Shown here: positions 52,241 through 62,686 of the stretch, piece after piece
Layout of the letters: every line of letters begins with the position of its first letter
Numbering within the stretch: the stretch's first letter is position 1
NCBI RefSeq assembly: GCF_037646345.1
Contig: NZ_JBBEWR010000009.1
Location: forward strand, 62,001-126,000
Source of the DNA: Ascidiimonas aurantiaca
GTDB lineage: Bacteria > Bacteroidota > Bacteroidia > Flavobacteriales > Flavobacteriaceae
DNA length: 64,000 bases
Reading direction: 5' to 3'
Notes under the pieces: generated by a model
Told to the model about the DNA's origin: nothing
The model's database searches: none
The model's input: only the letters and a program-made list of their open reading frames with translations
Program-made: the position numbers and the translations under genes

Positions 52241-54253
52241 ATGGCTATTGCAGAGAAACATATGTTAAACCGCCTGTACTTTGTGGCAGGTTTACTTTTT
52301 TTGTTTGCGCTGGCCGTTGCCGGTAAACTCATGTATATCCAGATTGGAGAAGGTGATAAATACAAAGAGCTTGCAGAAAAAAGTACCATCAGAAATTTTA
52401 TTATTCCCCCCAATAAAGGGAATCTCTATTCTGATGACGGTAGTTTATTGGCCACTTCAGTAACCCGATATGATATTCGTTTTGATGCCCTGGCTCCAGG
52501 AGATAAGAATTTTGAATCCCTGCTGGTGCCCCTGTCAGACTCTCTTTCAGTTATGTTGGGCAGGCCGGCATCCTATTACCAAAATATTTTTAGAAAGGCG
52601 CGAACACTTAGAAACAGATATTTACTTGTAACCCGTAATCTCGGGTATGCCGAATATATGCGTATAAAAAGCTTTCCGCTTTTCAACCTTGGGCCCTACA
52701 GAGGAGGCATTATTACCGAACAAAGAACTGTAAGAGAGCATCCTTTAGGTAAAATAGCAGAAAGAAGTGTGGGGTACGAGCGGATTGATGAAGAGGGGTA
52801 TATTACCAGAGTAGGTCTGGAAGGAGCTTTTGGAGAATATCTGAGAGGAGAAGAGGGCAGAAGACTTAAGCAGAAAATAGCTAAGGGGCAGTGGAAACCT
52901 ATTAGCGATACCAATGAAAAAGAGCCTAAAGATGGCTACGATGTAATTTCTACCATAGATATCAATATTCAGGATATTGCCCATCATGCTCTTTTGGAGC
53001 AGTTGCAGAAATATGAAGCAGATCATGGTACTGCGGTAGTTATGGAAGTAGCTACCGGTGAGGTAAAAGCAATTTCCAATTTAGGGCGCACTTCCAAAGG
53101 CACATATTACGAAAAGCTCAACTATGCCGTAGGCGAATCGCATGAGCCCGGTTCTACCTTCAAGCTCATGTCCTTAATAGCGGCACTCGAAGATAAAGTG
53201 ATAGATACCAGTTACGTAGTGGACACCGAAAAAGGAGTGGTAAGCTTCTATGGTGCCAAAGTGCGTGACTCCAAACGGGGCGGTTACGGCGTGATTTCAG
53301 CCTCAGAAGCTTTTGAAGTGTCATCCAATACAGGTATTGTAAAGATTATAGATGCATTTTACAGCAAGGATCCTTCCCGATTCGTAAACAGGCTCTACAA
53401 TATGGGCCTTAATGAAAAACTCGGGCTCTCCATTAAAGGAGAAGGCACTCCGTTTATCCCACACCCAAATGACAAAAAGAATTGGAGTGGTATTACATTG
53501 CAATGGATGGCTTTCGGGTACAACGTTTCCATGACTCCGCTTCAGGTACTCACCTTTTATAATGCCATAGCCAATGATGGAGAAATGGTTAAACCCAGGC
53601 TCATTAAAGAAGTAAGAAGCTTTGACAGGGTAGTGCATCGTTTTGAAAAAGAAGTGCTCAATCCCTCCGTATGTTCTAAAGAAACCGTTGCCAAAGTAAA
53701 GCAGTTGCTCGAAAATGTGGTAGAAAAAGAGCACGGCACCGGGCATGATTTGTACTCTGAAGATTTCCCTATTGCCGGAAAAACAGGGACCTGCCAGAAA
53801 GACTATGTGTTTAAAGACAATAGTAAACTTCAATATATTTCCTCTTTTGTTGGGTATTTCCCTGCAGATGCTCCCAGGTATTCATGTATAGTAGTTATTC
53901 ACGAACCCAATAAAGAAAAAGGGTATTACGGGATAGACGTTTCCGGCCCTGTTTTTAAAAATATTGCTCAAAAAATATATACCAATTCTCCACTTACCGA
54001 TTCAGTTAAGGAGACTGCGCTTGCCATGGCAACTCCGGTAGAAGAATATGAAGCCTATTACGCCAAAGCCACTAAGCGCTATGAGGTGGTACCTAATGTT
54101 ACAGGTATGAGTGGGATGGACGCGGTCGCACTTCTGGAAAACCTGGGGATGCGCGTATCCCTCAAAGGAGATAACGGGAAAGTGAAAAAACAATCATTAA
54201 AACCCGGACAAATAATAGATAATACAAAACCAATAGTGCTGGAACTCGAATGA
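52241..54253 (+). CDS. ftsI: Septal peptidoglycan transpeptidase with PASTA domain (FtsI/PBP3)
   Basis: A 670-residue class B penicillin-binding protein. A membrane anchor (FVAGLLFLFALAVAGKLM) is followed by the dimerisation domain and the transpeptidase with SxxK at Ser305-Lys308 (GSTFK), SxN at 361-363 and KTGT in AGKTGTCQKDY. The last 60 residues (VPNVTGMSGMDAVALLENLG) form one PASTA domain, as in SpoVD-like proteins and unlike E. coli FtsI. It overlaps murE by 4 bp. Confidence 0.95.
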   Translation: MAIAEKHMLNRLYFVAGLLFLFALAVAGKLMYIQIGEGDKYKELAEKSTIRNFIIPPNKGNLYSDDGSLLATSVTRYDIRFDALAPGDKNFESLLVPLSDSLSVMLGRPASYYQNIFRKARTLRNRYLLVTRNLGYAEYMRIKSFPLFNLGPYRGGIITEQRTVREHPLGKIAERSVGYERIDEEGYITRVGLEGAFGEYLRGEEGRRLKQKIAKGQWKPISDTNEKEPKDGYDVISTIDINIQDIAHHALLEQLQKYEADHGTAVVMEVATGEVKAISNLGRTSKGTYYEKLNYAVGESHEPGSTFKLMSLIAALEDKVIDTSYVVDTEKGVVSFYGAKVRDSKRGGYGVISASEAFEVSSNTGIVKIIDAFYSKDPSRFVNRLYNMGLNEKLGLSIKGEGTPFIPHPNDKKNWSGITLQWMAFGYNVSMTPLQVLTFYNAIANDGEMVKPRLIKEVRSFDRVVHRFEKEVLNPSVCSKETVAKVKQLLENVVEKEHGTGHDLYSEDFPIAGKTGTCQKDYVFKDNSKLQYISSFVGYFPADAPRYSCIVVIHEPNKEKGYYGIDVSGPVFKNIAQKIYTNSPLTDSVKETALAMATPVEEYEAYYAKATKRYEVVPNVTGMSGMDAVALLENLGMRVSLKGDNGKVKKQSLKPGQIIDNTKPIVLELE

Positions 54254-55704
54254 AGTTTTTAAAAGATATTCTATATAAAGTAAACATTAATGCCGTAACC
54301 GGAAATACCCGGGTGCACATAAACGGAATACATTTTGATTCCCGAAAAGTTTCACTTGACGATGTTTTTGTTGCTGTAAAGGGAACCATATCTGACGGAC
54401 ACACTTTTATTGATACAGCAATAGTAGCCGGTGCTATAGCCATTGTTTGCGAATCATTGCCGCAGATTATAGTCAACGGGGTTACTTATATTGAGGTAGA
54501 GAATAGCCAAAAAGCATTGGCCATTATGGCCGCTAACTGGTATGACAACCCCTCTTCAAAAATAAAACTCGTAGGGGTTACCGGCACCAATGGAAAAACA
54601 ACCGTTACCAGTCTGCTCTATCAATTGTTTAGAAAAGCCGGATATAAAGTCGGCTTGTTGTCAACCGTACGTATATGGGTAGATGCACAGGAATATGAGG
54701 CCACACACACCACTCCTGATTCGCTTACCATTAATAAATATCTTGATATGATGAGTGATGCGGGAGTAGAGTATTGTTTCATGGAAGTAAGCTCTCATGG
54801 TATTCATCAAAAACGAACAGAGGGGCTCTATTTTACAGGTGGTATTTTTACCAATCTTTCGCATGATCATCTGGATTATCACAAAACATTTGCAGCGTAC
54901 CGCGATGTAAAAAAAGCTTTTTTTGACGGTCTGCCTGAAACAGCATTTGCACTCACCAATGTTGATGATAAGAACGGGATGATAATGCTCCAGAATACAA
55001 GAGCCAAAAAATATACCTATGCTTTAAAGTCATTTGCAGATTACAGGGCAGGCATACTTGAAAACCAGCTCGACGGTTTATTGCTCAAGATAAATGACAA
55101 TGAAGTGTGGTCGCGGCTCATAGGTAGTTTCAATGCGTATAATTTACTCGCTATTTATGGAGCCTCAGAAATACTGGGGCTTGAAAAAATGGAGATCCTC
55201 AAGTTAATAAGTGAATTGGAAAATGTAAGCGGGCGTTTCCAGCATTTCGTTTCATCTCAAAAAGTGACAGCCATAGTAGATTATGCTCACACTCCCGATG
55301 CTCTTAAAAATGTGTTAGAGACCATTAATAATATACGAACAGGTAATGAAAACCTTATTACCGTAGTAGGTTGCGGAGGAGATCGTGATGCAGAAAAAAG
55401 ACCTGTTATGGGGGCGATTGCTTCCGCATTGAGCAATACGGCCATTTTCACATCAGATAATCCCAGAAACGAAGATCCTGATGCGATTATAAAAGCAATG
55501 GAAGAGGGTGTAGCACCTCAGCATTTTAAGAAAGTATTAGCTATTACAGATAGAAAACAGGCTATAAAAACCGCCTGCAAAATGGCAAACAGCAATGACA
55601 TTATTCTGGTTGCAGGAAAAGGACATGAAACCTATCAGGAAATTAAAGGAAAGCGACAGCCTTTTGATGATTTTACAATAGTGAAAAAGTTACTGGAAGA
55701 ATAG
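54250..55704 (+). CDS. murE: UDP-MurNAc-tripeptide synthetase (meso-DAP adding)
   Basis: Adds the third amino acid to the peptidoglycan precursor. The ATP site is GVTGTNGKTTVTSLLYQ, THTTPDSLTIN and SSHGIHQKR are substrate motifs, and TSDNPRNEDP contains the DNPR motif specific for meso-diaminopimelate over lysine. The length of 484 residues is normal. Confidence 0.96.
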   Translation: MKFLKDILYKVNINAVTGNTRVHINGIHFDSRKVSLDDVFVAVKGTISDGHTFIDTAIVAGAIAIVCESLPQIIVNGVTYIEVENSQKALAIMAANWYDNPSSKIKLVGVTGTNGKTTVTSLLYQLFRKAGYKVGLLSTVRIWVDAQEYEATHTTPDSLTINKYLDMMSDAGVEYCFMEVSSHGIHQKRTEGLYFTGGIFTNLSHDHLDYHKTFAAYRDVKKAFFDGLPETAFALTNVDDKNGMIMLQNTRAKKYTYALKSFADYRAGILENQLDGLLLKINDNEVWSRLIGSFNAYNLLAIYGASEILGLEKMEILKLISELENVSGRFQHFVSSQKVTAIVDYAHTPDALKNVLETINNIRTGNENLITVVGCGGDRDAEKRPVMGAIASALSNTAIFTSDNPRNEDPDAIIKAMEEGVAPQHFKKVLAITDRKQAIKTACKMANSNDIILVAGKGHETYQEIKGKRQPFDDFTIVKKLLEE

Positions 55705-55730
55705 TATCTCTTTAAAAAGATATAAAACAT

Positions 55731-56966
55731 ATGTTGTACTACTTATTTGAATATTTAGAAAAACAATATCAGGTACCTGGTGCCGGTGTTTTTCAATTCA
55801 TTTCCTTCAGAGCGGCTATGGCCATTATTTTTTCATTATTGATATCTACAATTTATGGAAAACGCATTATCGTTTTCCTGAGAAAAAAGCAGGTGGGAGA
55901 AACAGTACGCAACCTGGGGCTTGAGGGACAAAACGAAAAAGCAGGCACCCCTACTATGGGGGGAATTGTAATTATTCTTTCCACACTCATTCCAGTGTTA
56001 CTTTTTGCCAAGCTTGATAACATATATATCATACTACTGCTAATAACGACCCTTTGGATGGGGTCTATAGGCTTTATTGATGACTACATCAAAATATTTA
56101 AAAAAGACAAAAAGGGGCTTAAAGGTCGCTTCAAGGTACTGGGGCAAATAGGTTTGGGGATCATAGTGGGAATAACCCTGTATTTTCATCCCGGAGTGAC
56201 TGTTAGAGAAGAGGTCAATTCTACAGAAACCGTTCAAGAAGTAGTTGTGAAAAATGCCCGGGAAAGAGGAGTAGAGCAGGATGGAAAATCCACAAAAACG
56301 ACCATTCCTTTTGTAAAGAATAACGAGTTTGATTATTCAGACCTGATTGCCTGGGCCGGAGGGAACTACAAAGATTATGCCTGGCTTATTTTTATTCCGG
56401 TAGTCATTATTATAGTAACAGCCGTTTCTAACGGGGCCAATCTTACCGATGGTATTGACGGGCTTGCAGCCGGTTCCTCAGCGATTATGGTGCTTACTCT
56501 GGGAATTTTTGCATGGGTGTCCGGTAATATTATTTTCTCAGATTACCTTAACATCATGTACATCCCCAATGCAGGGGAGCTCACCGTGTATATTACCGCT
56601 TTTGTGGGAGCACTGGTAGGGTTTCTTTGGTACAACGCCTATCCGGCACAAATTTTTATGGGAGATACCGGTAGTCTTACCATTGGCGGAGTTATAGCGG
56701 TTATAGCTATTTCGGTCAGGAAAGAACTGCTTATTCCACTTTTGTGCGGGATCTTCCTGGCAGAAAACCTCTCAGTAGTATTACAGGTAGGTTATTTTAA
56801 ATATACCAAGAAGAGATATGGTGAAGGCCGTCGCATTTTTTTAATGTCACCATTGCATCATCATTATCAGAAAAAAGGATACCACGAGAGTAAGATCGTA
56901 ACACGATTCTGGATTGTAGGTATCATACTAGCCATTTTTACTATAGTCACCTTAAAATTGAGGTAG
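55731..56966 (+). CDS. mraY: Phospho-N-acetylmuramoyl-pentapeptide transferase
   Basis: Transfers the pentapeptide sugar to undecaprenyl phosphate, forming lipid I. A 411-residue polytopic membrane enzyme with GTPTMGGIVI, IDDYIKIFKKDKKGL, NLTDGIDGLAAGSS, FMGDTGSL and MSPLHHHYQKKG. Compared with the 360 of E. coli there is an extra hydrophilic segment of about 45 residues (around 160-210, with ETVQEVVVKNARERGVEQ) in what should be a periplasmic loop. Confidence 0.95.
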   Translation: MLYYLFEYLEKQYQVPGAGVFQFISFRAAMAIIFSLLISTIYGKRIIVFLRKKQVGETVRNLGLEGQNEKAGTPTMGGIVIILSTLIPVLLFAKLDNIYIILLLITTLWMGSIGFIDDYIKIFKKDKKGLKGRFKVLGQIGLGIIVGITLYFHPGVTVREEVNSTETVQEVVVKNARERGVEQDGKSTKTTIPFVKNNEFDYSDLIAWAGGNYKDYAWLIFIPVVIIIVTAVSNGANLTDGIDGLAAGSSAIMVLTLGIFAWVSGNIIFSDYLNIMYIPNAGELTVYITAFVGALVGFLWYNAYPAQIFMGDTGSLTIGGVIAVIAISVRKELLIPLLCGIFLAENLSVVLQVGYFKYTKKRYGEGRRIFLMSPLHHHYQKKGYHESKIVTRFWIVGIILAIFTIVTLKLR

Positions 56967-56969
56967 TAA

Positions 56970-58304
56970 ATGAAGAAACTCGTAATACTTGGCGGAGGTG
57001 AAAGCGGTGTGGGAACCGCCATATTAGGAAAGAAACAGGGGTTTGAAGTGTTTCTTTCAGATCATGGAGTAATAAAAGAGAAATACAAAGATGTTCTTAA
57101 ACATAATGAAGTAGTCTGGGAAGAAGGAGGGCATACCCTGCAAAAATTTGAAAATGCAGATGTGGTGATGAAAAGCCCGGGTATTCCCGATAAAGCAGAA
57201 GCCGTACAGTACTTTATAAAAAAAGGCATACCCGTTGTTTCAGAAATAGAGTTTGCTGCAAAACATACTAATGCCACCATAATAGGCATTACCGGTACCA
57301 ATGGCAAAACCACTACCACATTGCTTACCGGGCATATACTACAACATGGCCACCTAAATGTAGGCGTTGCCGGGAATATTGGAGATAGTTTTGCCAAAAT
57401 GGTAGCAGAAAATGACAAAGCCTACTACGTGTTGGAGATCAGTAGTTTTCAATTAGATGGTATTGAGGAATTCAGACCTCATATCGCTATCATTACCGGA
57501 ATAACTCCCGATCATCTTGACAGGTATGACGGAGTGTTCGAAAACTACATAGCGTCAAAGTTTAGGATCGCTATGAACCAGACCCATGAAGACTACCTCA
57601 TTTATGATGGAGACAGTAAAGTAATTAACCAATGGTTAAAAAGCAATCCGGTAGCGTCCCGGTTATTGCCATTTTCAACAGAAAACCAAATAGAAGAAGG
57701 CGCCTTTTTAAAAGATAAACAAATACAGGTATTAACAAATAAAGAATCATTCAAGATGTCCACAGAAACCTTTGCCCTACAGGGTAATCACAATATTAAG
57801 AACGCAATGGCGGCTTCTACCGTAGCGCAGTTACTTAATATCCGCAAGCAGACCATTCGGGAATGTCTTGAAAATTTTCAGGGCGCAGAACACCGTTTGG
57901 AAAAAGTATTAAAGATACATAATGTACAATACATTAATGACTCTAAGGCCACCAATGTGAATGCTACATTCTATGCTCTGGATAGTATGGAGTCCCCAAC
58001 GGTATGGATTGTTGGCGGACAAGACAAAGGCAATGATTATAGCACTTTAATGCCTCTGGTAAGAGAAAAAGTAAAAGCCATTATATGTCTTGGGGTCGAT
58101 AACTCCCGTATCATAGAATCCTTTGGGAGAATTGTAGATCTTATGGTAGAGACTGTTTCTATGCAGGAAGCCGTAAAAATGGCCTATAAAATTGCAAAAA
58201 AAGGAGATACTGTTCTGCTTTCTCCCGCCTGTGCCAGTTTTGATTTGTTTACAAATTATGAAGATCGTGGTTCACAATTCAAAGAAGCTGTGAGGAACCT
58301 TTAA
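56970..58304 (+). CDS. murD: UDP-MurNAc-L-alanine:D-glutamate ligase
   Basis: A 444-residue Mur ligase adding D-Glu. The N-terminal Rossmann part begins LVILGGGESGVGTAILGK; the ATP site is ITGTNGKTTTTLLTGHIL; ISSFQLDGI and NDSKATNVNAT are MurD-specific blocks. It is 3 bp after mraY in the cluster. Confidence 0.96.
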   Translation: MKKLVILGGGESGVGTAILGKKQGFEVFLSDHGVIKEKYKDVLKHNEVVWEEGGHTLQKFENADVVMKSPGIPDKAEAVQYFIKKGIPVVSEIEFAAKHTNATIIGITGTNGKTTTTLLTGHILQHGHLNVGVAGNIGDSFAKMVAENDKAYYVLEISSFQLDGIEEFRPHIAIITGITPDHLDRYDGVFENYIASKFRIAMNQTHEDYLIYDGDSKVINQWLKSNPVASRLLPFSTENQIEEGAFLKDKQIQVLTNKESFKMSTETFALQGNHNIKNAMAASTVAQLLNIRKQTIRECLENFQGAEHRLEKVLKIHNVQYINDSKATNVNATFYALDSMESPTVWIVGGQDKGNDYSTLMPLVREKVKAIICLGVDNSRIIESFGRIVDLMVETVSMQEAVKMAYKIAKKGDTVLLSPACASFDLFTNYEDRGSQFKEAVRNL

Positions 58305-58321
58305 AGAAGCCGTACGTACAC

Positions 58322-59527
58322 ATGCAAACAATATTTAGAAACATAAAAGGAGACAAAGCCATTTGGGCCATAGTGGCTCTGCTTGCCCTGTTTTCTTTTT
58401 TGCCTGTGTACAGTGCCAGCACCAACCTTGTATATGTAGTAGGAACCGGGACCACCATAGGACATCTTGTAAAACATGGTATGCTTTTATTCTTAGGTTT
58501 CATTATTATATATGCAGTACATAGAGTCCCCGCACATTATTTTAAAGGGCTCTCCATTATTGCCATGCCCGTAACCCTTTTGTTGCTGGTATATACCCTT
58601 GCTCAGGGAACCACCATAGGTGGAGCTAATGCCAGCCGCTGGATACAGGTACCCTTTGTGGGCGTTACGTTTCAGACCTCTACACTGGCATCAGTAGTAT
58701 TGCTCACCTATGTAGCGCGATACTTGACAAAGATCAGGGACCGTGAAATCACCTTTAAAGAATCATTAGTGCCTTTATGGGCGCCCGTTTTTTGTGTTCT
58801 GGCACTCATTCTGCCGGCAAATTTTTCAACAACCGCCATCATATTTTTTATGGTGCTTATGCTTTGTTTTTTAGGAGGATATCCGTTAAAGTACCTTATG
58901 CGAATTGTAGGGGCCGGTATCGTGGCACTTACCTTTTTCGTGCTTATGGCCAAAGCCTTTCCCGATTTGTTCCCCAACAGAGTAGATACCTGGATCAGCA
59001 GAATAGAAAGCTTTGCAGACAAAGAAGATACCGAAGGTGATTATCAAATTGAAAAAGCCAAGATCGCTATCGCAACCGGTGGTGTAGCAGGGGTTGGGGC
59101 AGGAAAAAGCGTTATGAAAAACTTCCTGCCGCAAAGTACTTCCGATTTTATTTATGCCATTATCGTAGAAGAATACGGGTTACTGGGAGCTTTGACCCTC
59201 ATGTTTTTATACATGTTATTGCTGTTCAGGATCGTAATAGTCGCACATAAGGCAGATACGGTGTTCGGAAAGCTGGTAGTCATGGGCGTAGGATTACCCA
59301 TAGTTTTCCAGGCGCTTATAAATATGGCAGTGGCAGTTGAATTGTTTCCGGTTACCGGCCAGACCCTTCCTCTTATAAGCAGTGGGGGAACTTCGATCTG
59401 GATGACCTGCCTGGCGTTAGGAATGGTACTGGGGGTAAGTGCCCGAAGAGAAACCACACTTGAAGAAAATAAATTTGAAGAAGATAAAGAAACAAACCCT
59501 TTAGAAATTTTAAGTGAGCAACTATAA
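58322..59527 (+). CDS. ftsW: Septal peptidoglycan glycosyltransferase FtsW
   Basis: A SEDS-family polytopic membrane protein of 401 residues that polymerises septal glycan with FtsI. ANASRWIQVPFVGVTFQTS and GVGAGKSVMKNFLPQSTSDFI-type blocks, VEEYGLLGAL, and PVTGQTLPLISSGGTS are family motifs. It overlaps murG by 14 bp. Confidence 0.95.
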   Translation: MQTIFRNIKGDKAIWAIVALLALFSFLPVYSASTNLVYVVGTGTTIGHLVKHGMLLFLGFIIIYAVHRVPAHYFKGLSIIAMPVTLLLLVYTLAQGTTIGGANASRWIQVPFVGVTFQTSTLASVVLLTYVARYLTKIRDREITFKESLVPLWAPVFCVLALILPANFSTTAIIFFMVLMLCFLGGYPLKYLMRIVGAGIVALTFFVLMAKAFPDLFPNRVDTWISRIESFADKEDTEGDYQIEKAKIAIATGGVAGVGAGKSVMKNFLPQSTSDFIYAIIVEEYGLLGALTLMFLYMLLLFRIVIVAHKADTVFGKLVVMGVGLPIVFQALINMAVAVELFPVTGQTLPLISSGGTSIWMTCLALGMVLGVSARRETTLEENKFEEDKETNPLEILSEQL

Positions 59528-60620
59528 ATTTATCATATCAGGAGGCGGTACCGGAGGACATATCTATCCGGCCCTTGCTATTGCCAATGCCCTTAAGGTG
59601 CGCTACCCAGGAGCACAGTTTCTCTTTGTGGGAGCTATTGGGCGTATGGAAATGGAAAAAGTGCCCCAGGCAGGATATGAGATCAAAGGGTTGCATATTG
59701 CCGGTTTACAGCGAAAGCTTACCCTCCAAAACCTATGGTTCCCATTTCGGTTACTTCACAGTCTTTGGCACGCATTCAAAATTATTAAAAAAGTAAAGCC
59801 GCACATAGTAATTGGTACAGGTGGATATGCCAGCGGACCACTCCTTAAGATGGCCTCTTTTGCAGGCATCCCTTACCTTTTACAAGAACAAAATTCATAC
59901 CCGGGTATTACCAATAAACTTCTGGCAGGCAAAGCTTCACGTATTTGTGTGGCATATGACGGACTCGAGAGATACTTTCCGGCACACAAAATTGTTAAAA
60001 CCGGGAATCCCGTGCGGGAAGACCTTTTAGAAATAGCATCTAAAAAAGAAGAAGCACTAAAGCATTTTGACCTGGACCCCACGCGAAAAACCCTTTTTAT
60101 AGTGGGGGGAAGCCAGGGTGCCAGAAAAATTAATGAAGTGGTTGAAAAACACCTTTCCTTTTTTAAAGATCATCAATTACAAATCATCTGGCAATGCGGA
60201 AAACGCTACTATGACGAATATAAAAAGCATGCATCCCAAGATGTAAAAGTATTGCATTTTATAAGCAGAATGGATTTTGCATACGCCGCTGCTGATTTTA
60301 TCGTGTCACGTTCAGGGGCCGGAACCGTTTCCGAACTGTGTATAGTTGGGAAGCCCGTAGTGTTTGTTCCTTCACCTAATGTCGCAGAAGACCATCAAAC
60401 CAAAAACGCCATGGCCTTAGTAGCTGCCGGGGCTGCATTGTTAATCAAAGAAAAAGAAGTTTTTTCCGTTTTTGAAAAAGAATTTTCAACATTGCTCCAC
60501 TCTGAAGAAATGCAGCAAAAATTCTCAGAGAATATTAAAGATCTGGCGCTTCCCGATGCAACAATGCATATAGTAGAAGAAATAGAAAAAATACTAAACA
60601 AAGCAAATACAACCAGGTAA
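59514..60620 (+). CDS. murG: UDP-GlcNAc:lipid I N-acetylglucosaminyltransferase
   Basis: Makes lipid II at the inner face of the membrane. The 368-residue GT-B enzyme starts at GTG inside ftsW with ISGGGTGGHIYPALAIANAL; GTGGYASGPLLKMA, QEQNSYPGITNKLLA, VGGSQGARKINEVV and SRSGAGTVSELCIVGKP follow, all standard. Coupled to ftsW through the overlap. Confidence 0.96.
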   Translation: MSNYKFIISGGGTGGHIYPALAIANALKVRYPGAQFLFVGAIGRMEMEKVPQAGYEIKGLHIAGLQRKLTLQNLWFPFRLLHSLWHAFKIIKKVKPHIVIGTGGYASGPLLKMASFAGIPYLLQEQNSYPGITNKLLAGKASRICVAYDGLERYFPAHKIVKTGNPVREDLLEIASKKEEALKHFDLDPTRKTLFIVGGSQGARKINEVVEKHLSFFKDHQLQIIWQCGKRYYDEYKKHASQDVKVLHFISRMDFAYAAADFIVSRSGAGTVSELCIVGKPVVFVPSPNVAEDHQTKNAMALVAAGAALLIKEKEVFSVFEKEFSTLLHSEEMQQKFSENIKDLALPDATMHIVEEIEKILNKANTTR

Positions 60621-60624
60621 TAGC

Positions 60625-61977
60625 ATGGAAATGAAAAATGTACATAGTGTATATTTCATAGGCATAGGAGGCATAGGTATGTCTGCCCTGGCCCGTTACT
60701 TTGCTTTTCTAGGTAAAACCGTAGGCGGCTATGATAAAACCGTTACTGTACTTACTAATGAATTATCTGCTTCCGGAATGTATGTACATTATGAAGATAG
60801 CATACAGCAGGTGCCTCCCGTATTTCTGGATAAAAAAAACACCCTTATCGTATATACACCCGCCATACCGGCCGAACATACAGAACTTACCTATTTTAGG
60901 GCTCATAACTTTACCCTTATGAAAAGGGCAGAAGTATTAGGGCTCATTACCCGTGAAACATTTTGTTTTGCCGTTGCAGGTACACATGGTAAAACCACTA
61001 CCTCTGCCATACTGGCCCATATACTTCATGAAACCGGCACACCTCTTACCGCTTTTCTGGGAGGGATATCAGAAAACTTTCAAAGCAATTTTATAGCACG
61101 CGGAGAAGAAGTAACTATTGCCGAGGCCGATGAATTTGACCGTTCCTTTTTGCATTTATCTCCCGATGTAGCCTGTATTACCTCTATGGATGCAGACCAT
61201 CTTGATATTTATGGAGAGAAAGCATCACTCGAAGAAGCCTTCAGGGCATTTGCCAAAAAACTGAAGCCAGGAGGACAGCTTTTTGTAAAAAGTGGGTTAC
61301 CGGTAGAAGGAATTACCTACGGAATTAATGACAATTCAGACTATTGTATAAAGAATTTGAAGATCAAAAATGCGACCTACGTTTTTGATGTGGTGACACC
61401 CACAGAAGTGATAAAGGGTGTAGAGTTTAGCAAGCCTGGACAGCATAACTTGTTAAACGGATTAGTGGCTTTTGCGATGGCGGTGCAGACAGGTACTTCA
61501 ACTTACCGCCTCGCCAAAGCACTAAAAACTTTTAAAGGAGTTAAAAGACGCTTTAGTTACCAAATACAAAAAGAAGATCTGGTATATATAGATGATTACG
61601 CGCATCACCCTACCGAGATCGATGCCGTTTACCAGGCCGTAAGAGAAATGCACCCCAAAAAACAGGTACTGGCAGTTTTTCAGCCTCACCTTTACAGCAG
61701 GACCAAAGATTTTGCAGATGCTTTTGCCAAAAGCCTTTCTTATTTTGATGAAGTAATACTGCTGGATATTTACCCGGCCCGGGAAAAACCCATTCCCGGC
61801 ATAAACTCAGACTGGTTACTGGAAAAAATTACCATAACTAAAAAACAAAAACTTTCAAAATCCGGTCTGTTAGCGTATTTAACCACCAAAGAAACCGGTG
61901 TAATATTAACCCTCGGGGCAGGGGATATAGGAGAACAGGTAGAACATATAAAAGCAATACTACTCCATGAAAATTAA
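60625..61977 (+). CDS. murC: UDP-MurNAc:L-alanine ligase
   Basis: First Mur ligase of the stem peptide. The 450-residue protein opens FIGIGGIGMSALARYFA, has ATP motif VAGTHGKTTTSAILAHIL, the EADEFDRSFL block and DDYAHHPTEIDAVYQAVRE. The start may be the first Met or the Met two codons later. It overlaps ftsQ by 11 bp. Confidence 0.96.
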   Translation: MEMKNVHSVYFIGIGGIGMSALARYFAFLGKTVGGYDKTVTVLTNELSASGMYVHYEDSIQQVPPVFLDKKNTLIVYTPAIPAEHTELTYFRAHNFTLMKRAEVLGLITRETFCFAVAGTHGKTTTSAILAHILHETGTPLTAFLGGISENFQSNFIARGEEVTIAEADEFDRSFLHLSPDVACITSMDADHLDIYGEKASLEEAFRAFAKKLKPGGQLFVKSGLPVEGITYGINDNSDYCIKNLKIKNATYVFDVVTPTEVIKGVEFSKPGQHNLLNGLVAFAMAVQTGTSTYRLAKALKTFKGVKRRFSYQIQKEDLVYIDDYAHHPTEIDAVYQAVREMHPKKQVLAVFQPHLYSRTKDFADAFAKSLSYFDEVILLDIYPAREKPIPGINSDWLLEKITITKKQKLSKSGLLAYLTTKETGVILTLGAGDIGEQVEHIKAILLHEN

Positions 61978-62683
61978 AAAAGCATATATACAGCTGGTAG
62001 CCGTTATGGGACTTGTTATTTTTCTATACGCTTTTACCAATGACCGGAATAGTAAGAGGAAACTCACCCGGGTAGAAGTACAGTTTGTAAATAGCGAAAA
62101 CCTTTTTATTACCTATCCCACAGTTAATAAATTGTTAATACAAAATAAGGATACCATTACGAACATAGCTAAAGAAAAATTAGTTTTGAATAAACTGGAG
62201 GAAACACTAAACGCGAATCAAATGATCCGGGATGCTCAGGTTTATCTTACTGTAAATGGTAAACTTGGGGCCAAAATAAGGCAAAGAACCCCCATTGCCA
62301 GAGTTAAAGGAAAACAAATGTATTACCTCGATTCAGAAGGTGAAAGCATGCCATTATCATCCGTGTTCTCGGCGAGAGTTCCTTTAATAACCGGTGCGGT
62401 AAGTGAAAAGAACCTTCCGGAAGTGTATAAACTGGCAAAGTATATTTGGAATGACATTTTTCTGAAACAACATGTAATAGACATCCAGGTAAAGAACAAT
62501 CATTTTGAGTTGCTCTTGCGAAAAGATGACTTTAAGGTGGTAGTGGGCAAAAGTGACCACCTTACGCATAAGTTCAGGAACTTCAAGGCATTTTATCAGA
62601 AAGCGCAAAAAGATGGAAGCATCACCCGGTATAAGCAGGTGAGTTTACAATTTGACAACCAAGTAGTTTGTACCAAAAAGTAA
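61967..62683 (+). CDS. ftsQ: Cell division protein FtsQ
   Basis: A 238-residue bitopic protein: one membrane segment (YIQLVAVMGLVIFLYAF) and a periplasmic part with a POTRA-like region (VQFVNSENLFITYPTVNKLL) and FtsQ domain (IRQRTPIARVKGKQMYYLDSE-like block). It links FtsL/FtsB to the divisome. Assignment rests on these features and on its place between murC and ftsA. Confidence 0.9.
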   Translation: MKIKKAYIQLVAVMGLVIFLYAFTNDRNSKRKLTRVEVQFVNSENLFITYPTVNKLLIQNKDTITNIAKEKLVLNKLEETLNANQMIRDAQVYLTVNGKLGAKIRQRTPIARVKGKQMYYLDSEGESMPLSSVFSARVPLITGAVSEKNLPEVYKLAKYIWNDIFLKQHVIDIQVKNNHFELLLRKDDFKVVVGKSDHLTHKFRNFKAFYQKAQKDGSITRYKQVSLQFDNQVVCTKK

Positions 62684-62686
62684 AGA

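Noticed and set aside
53321..53833. 170-codon minus-strand frame inside ftsI
   Set aside because: Lies across the transpeptidase motifs of ftsI and has no recognisable features.
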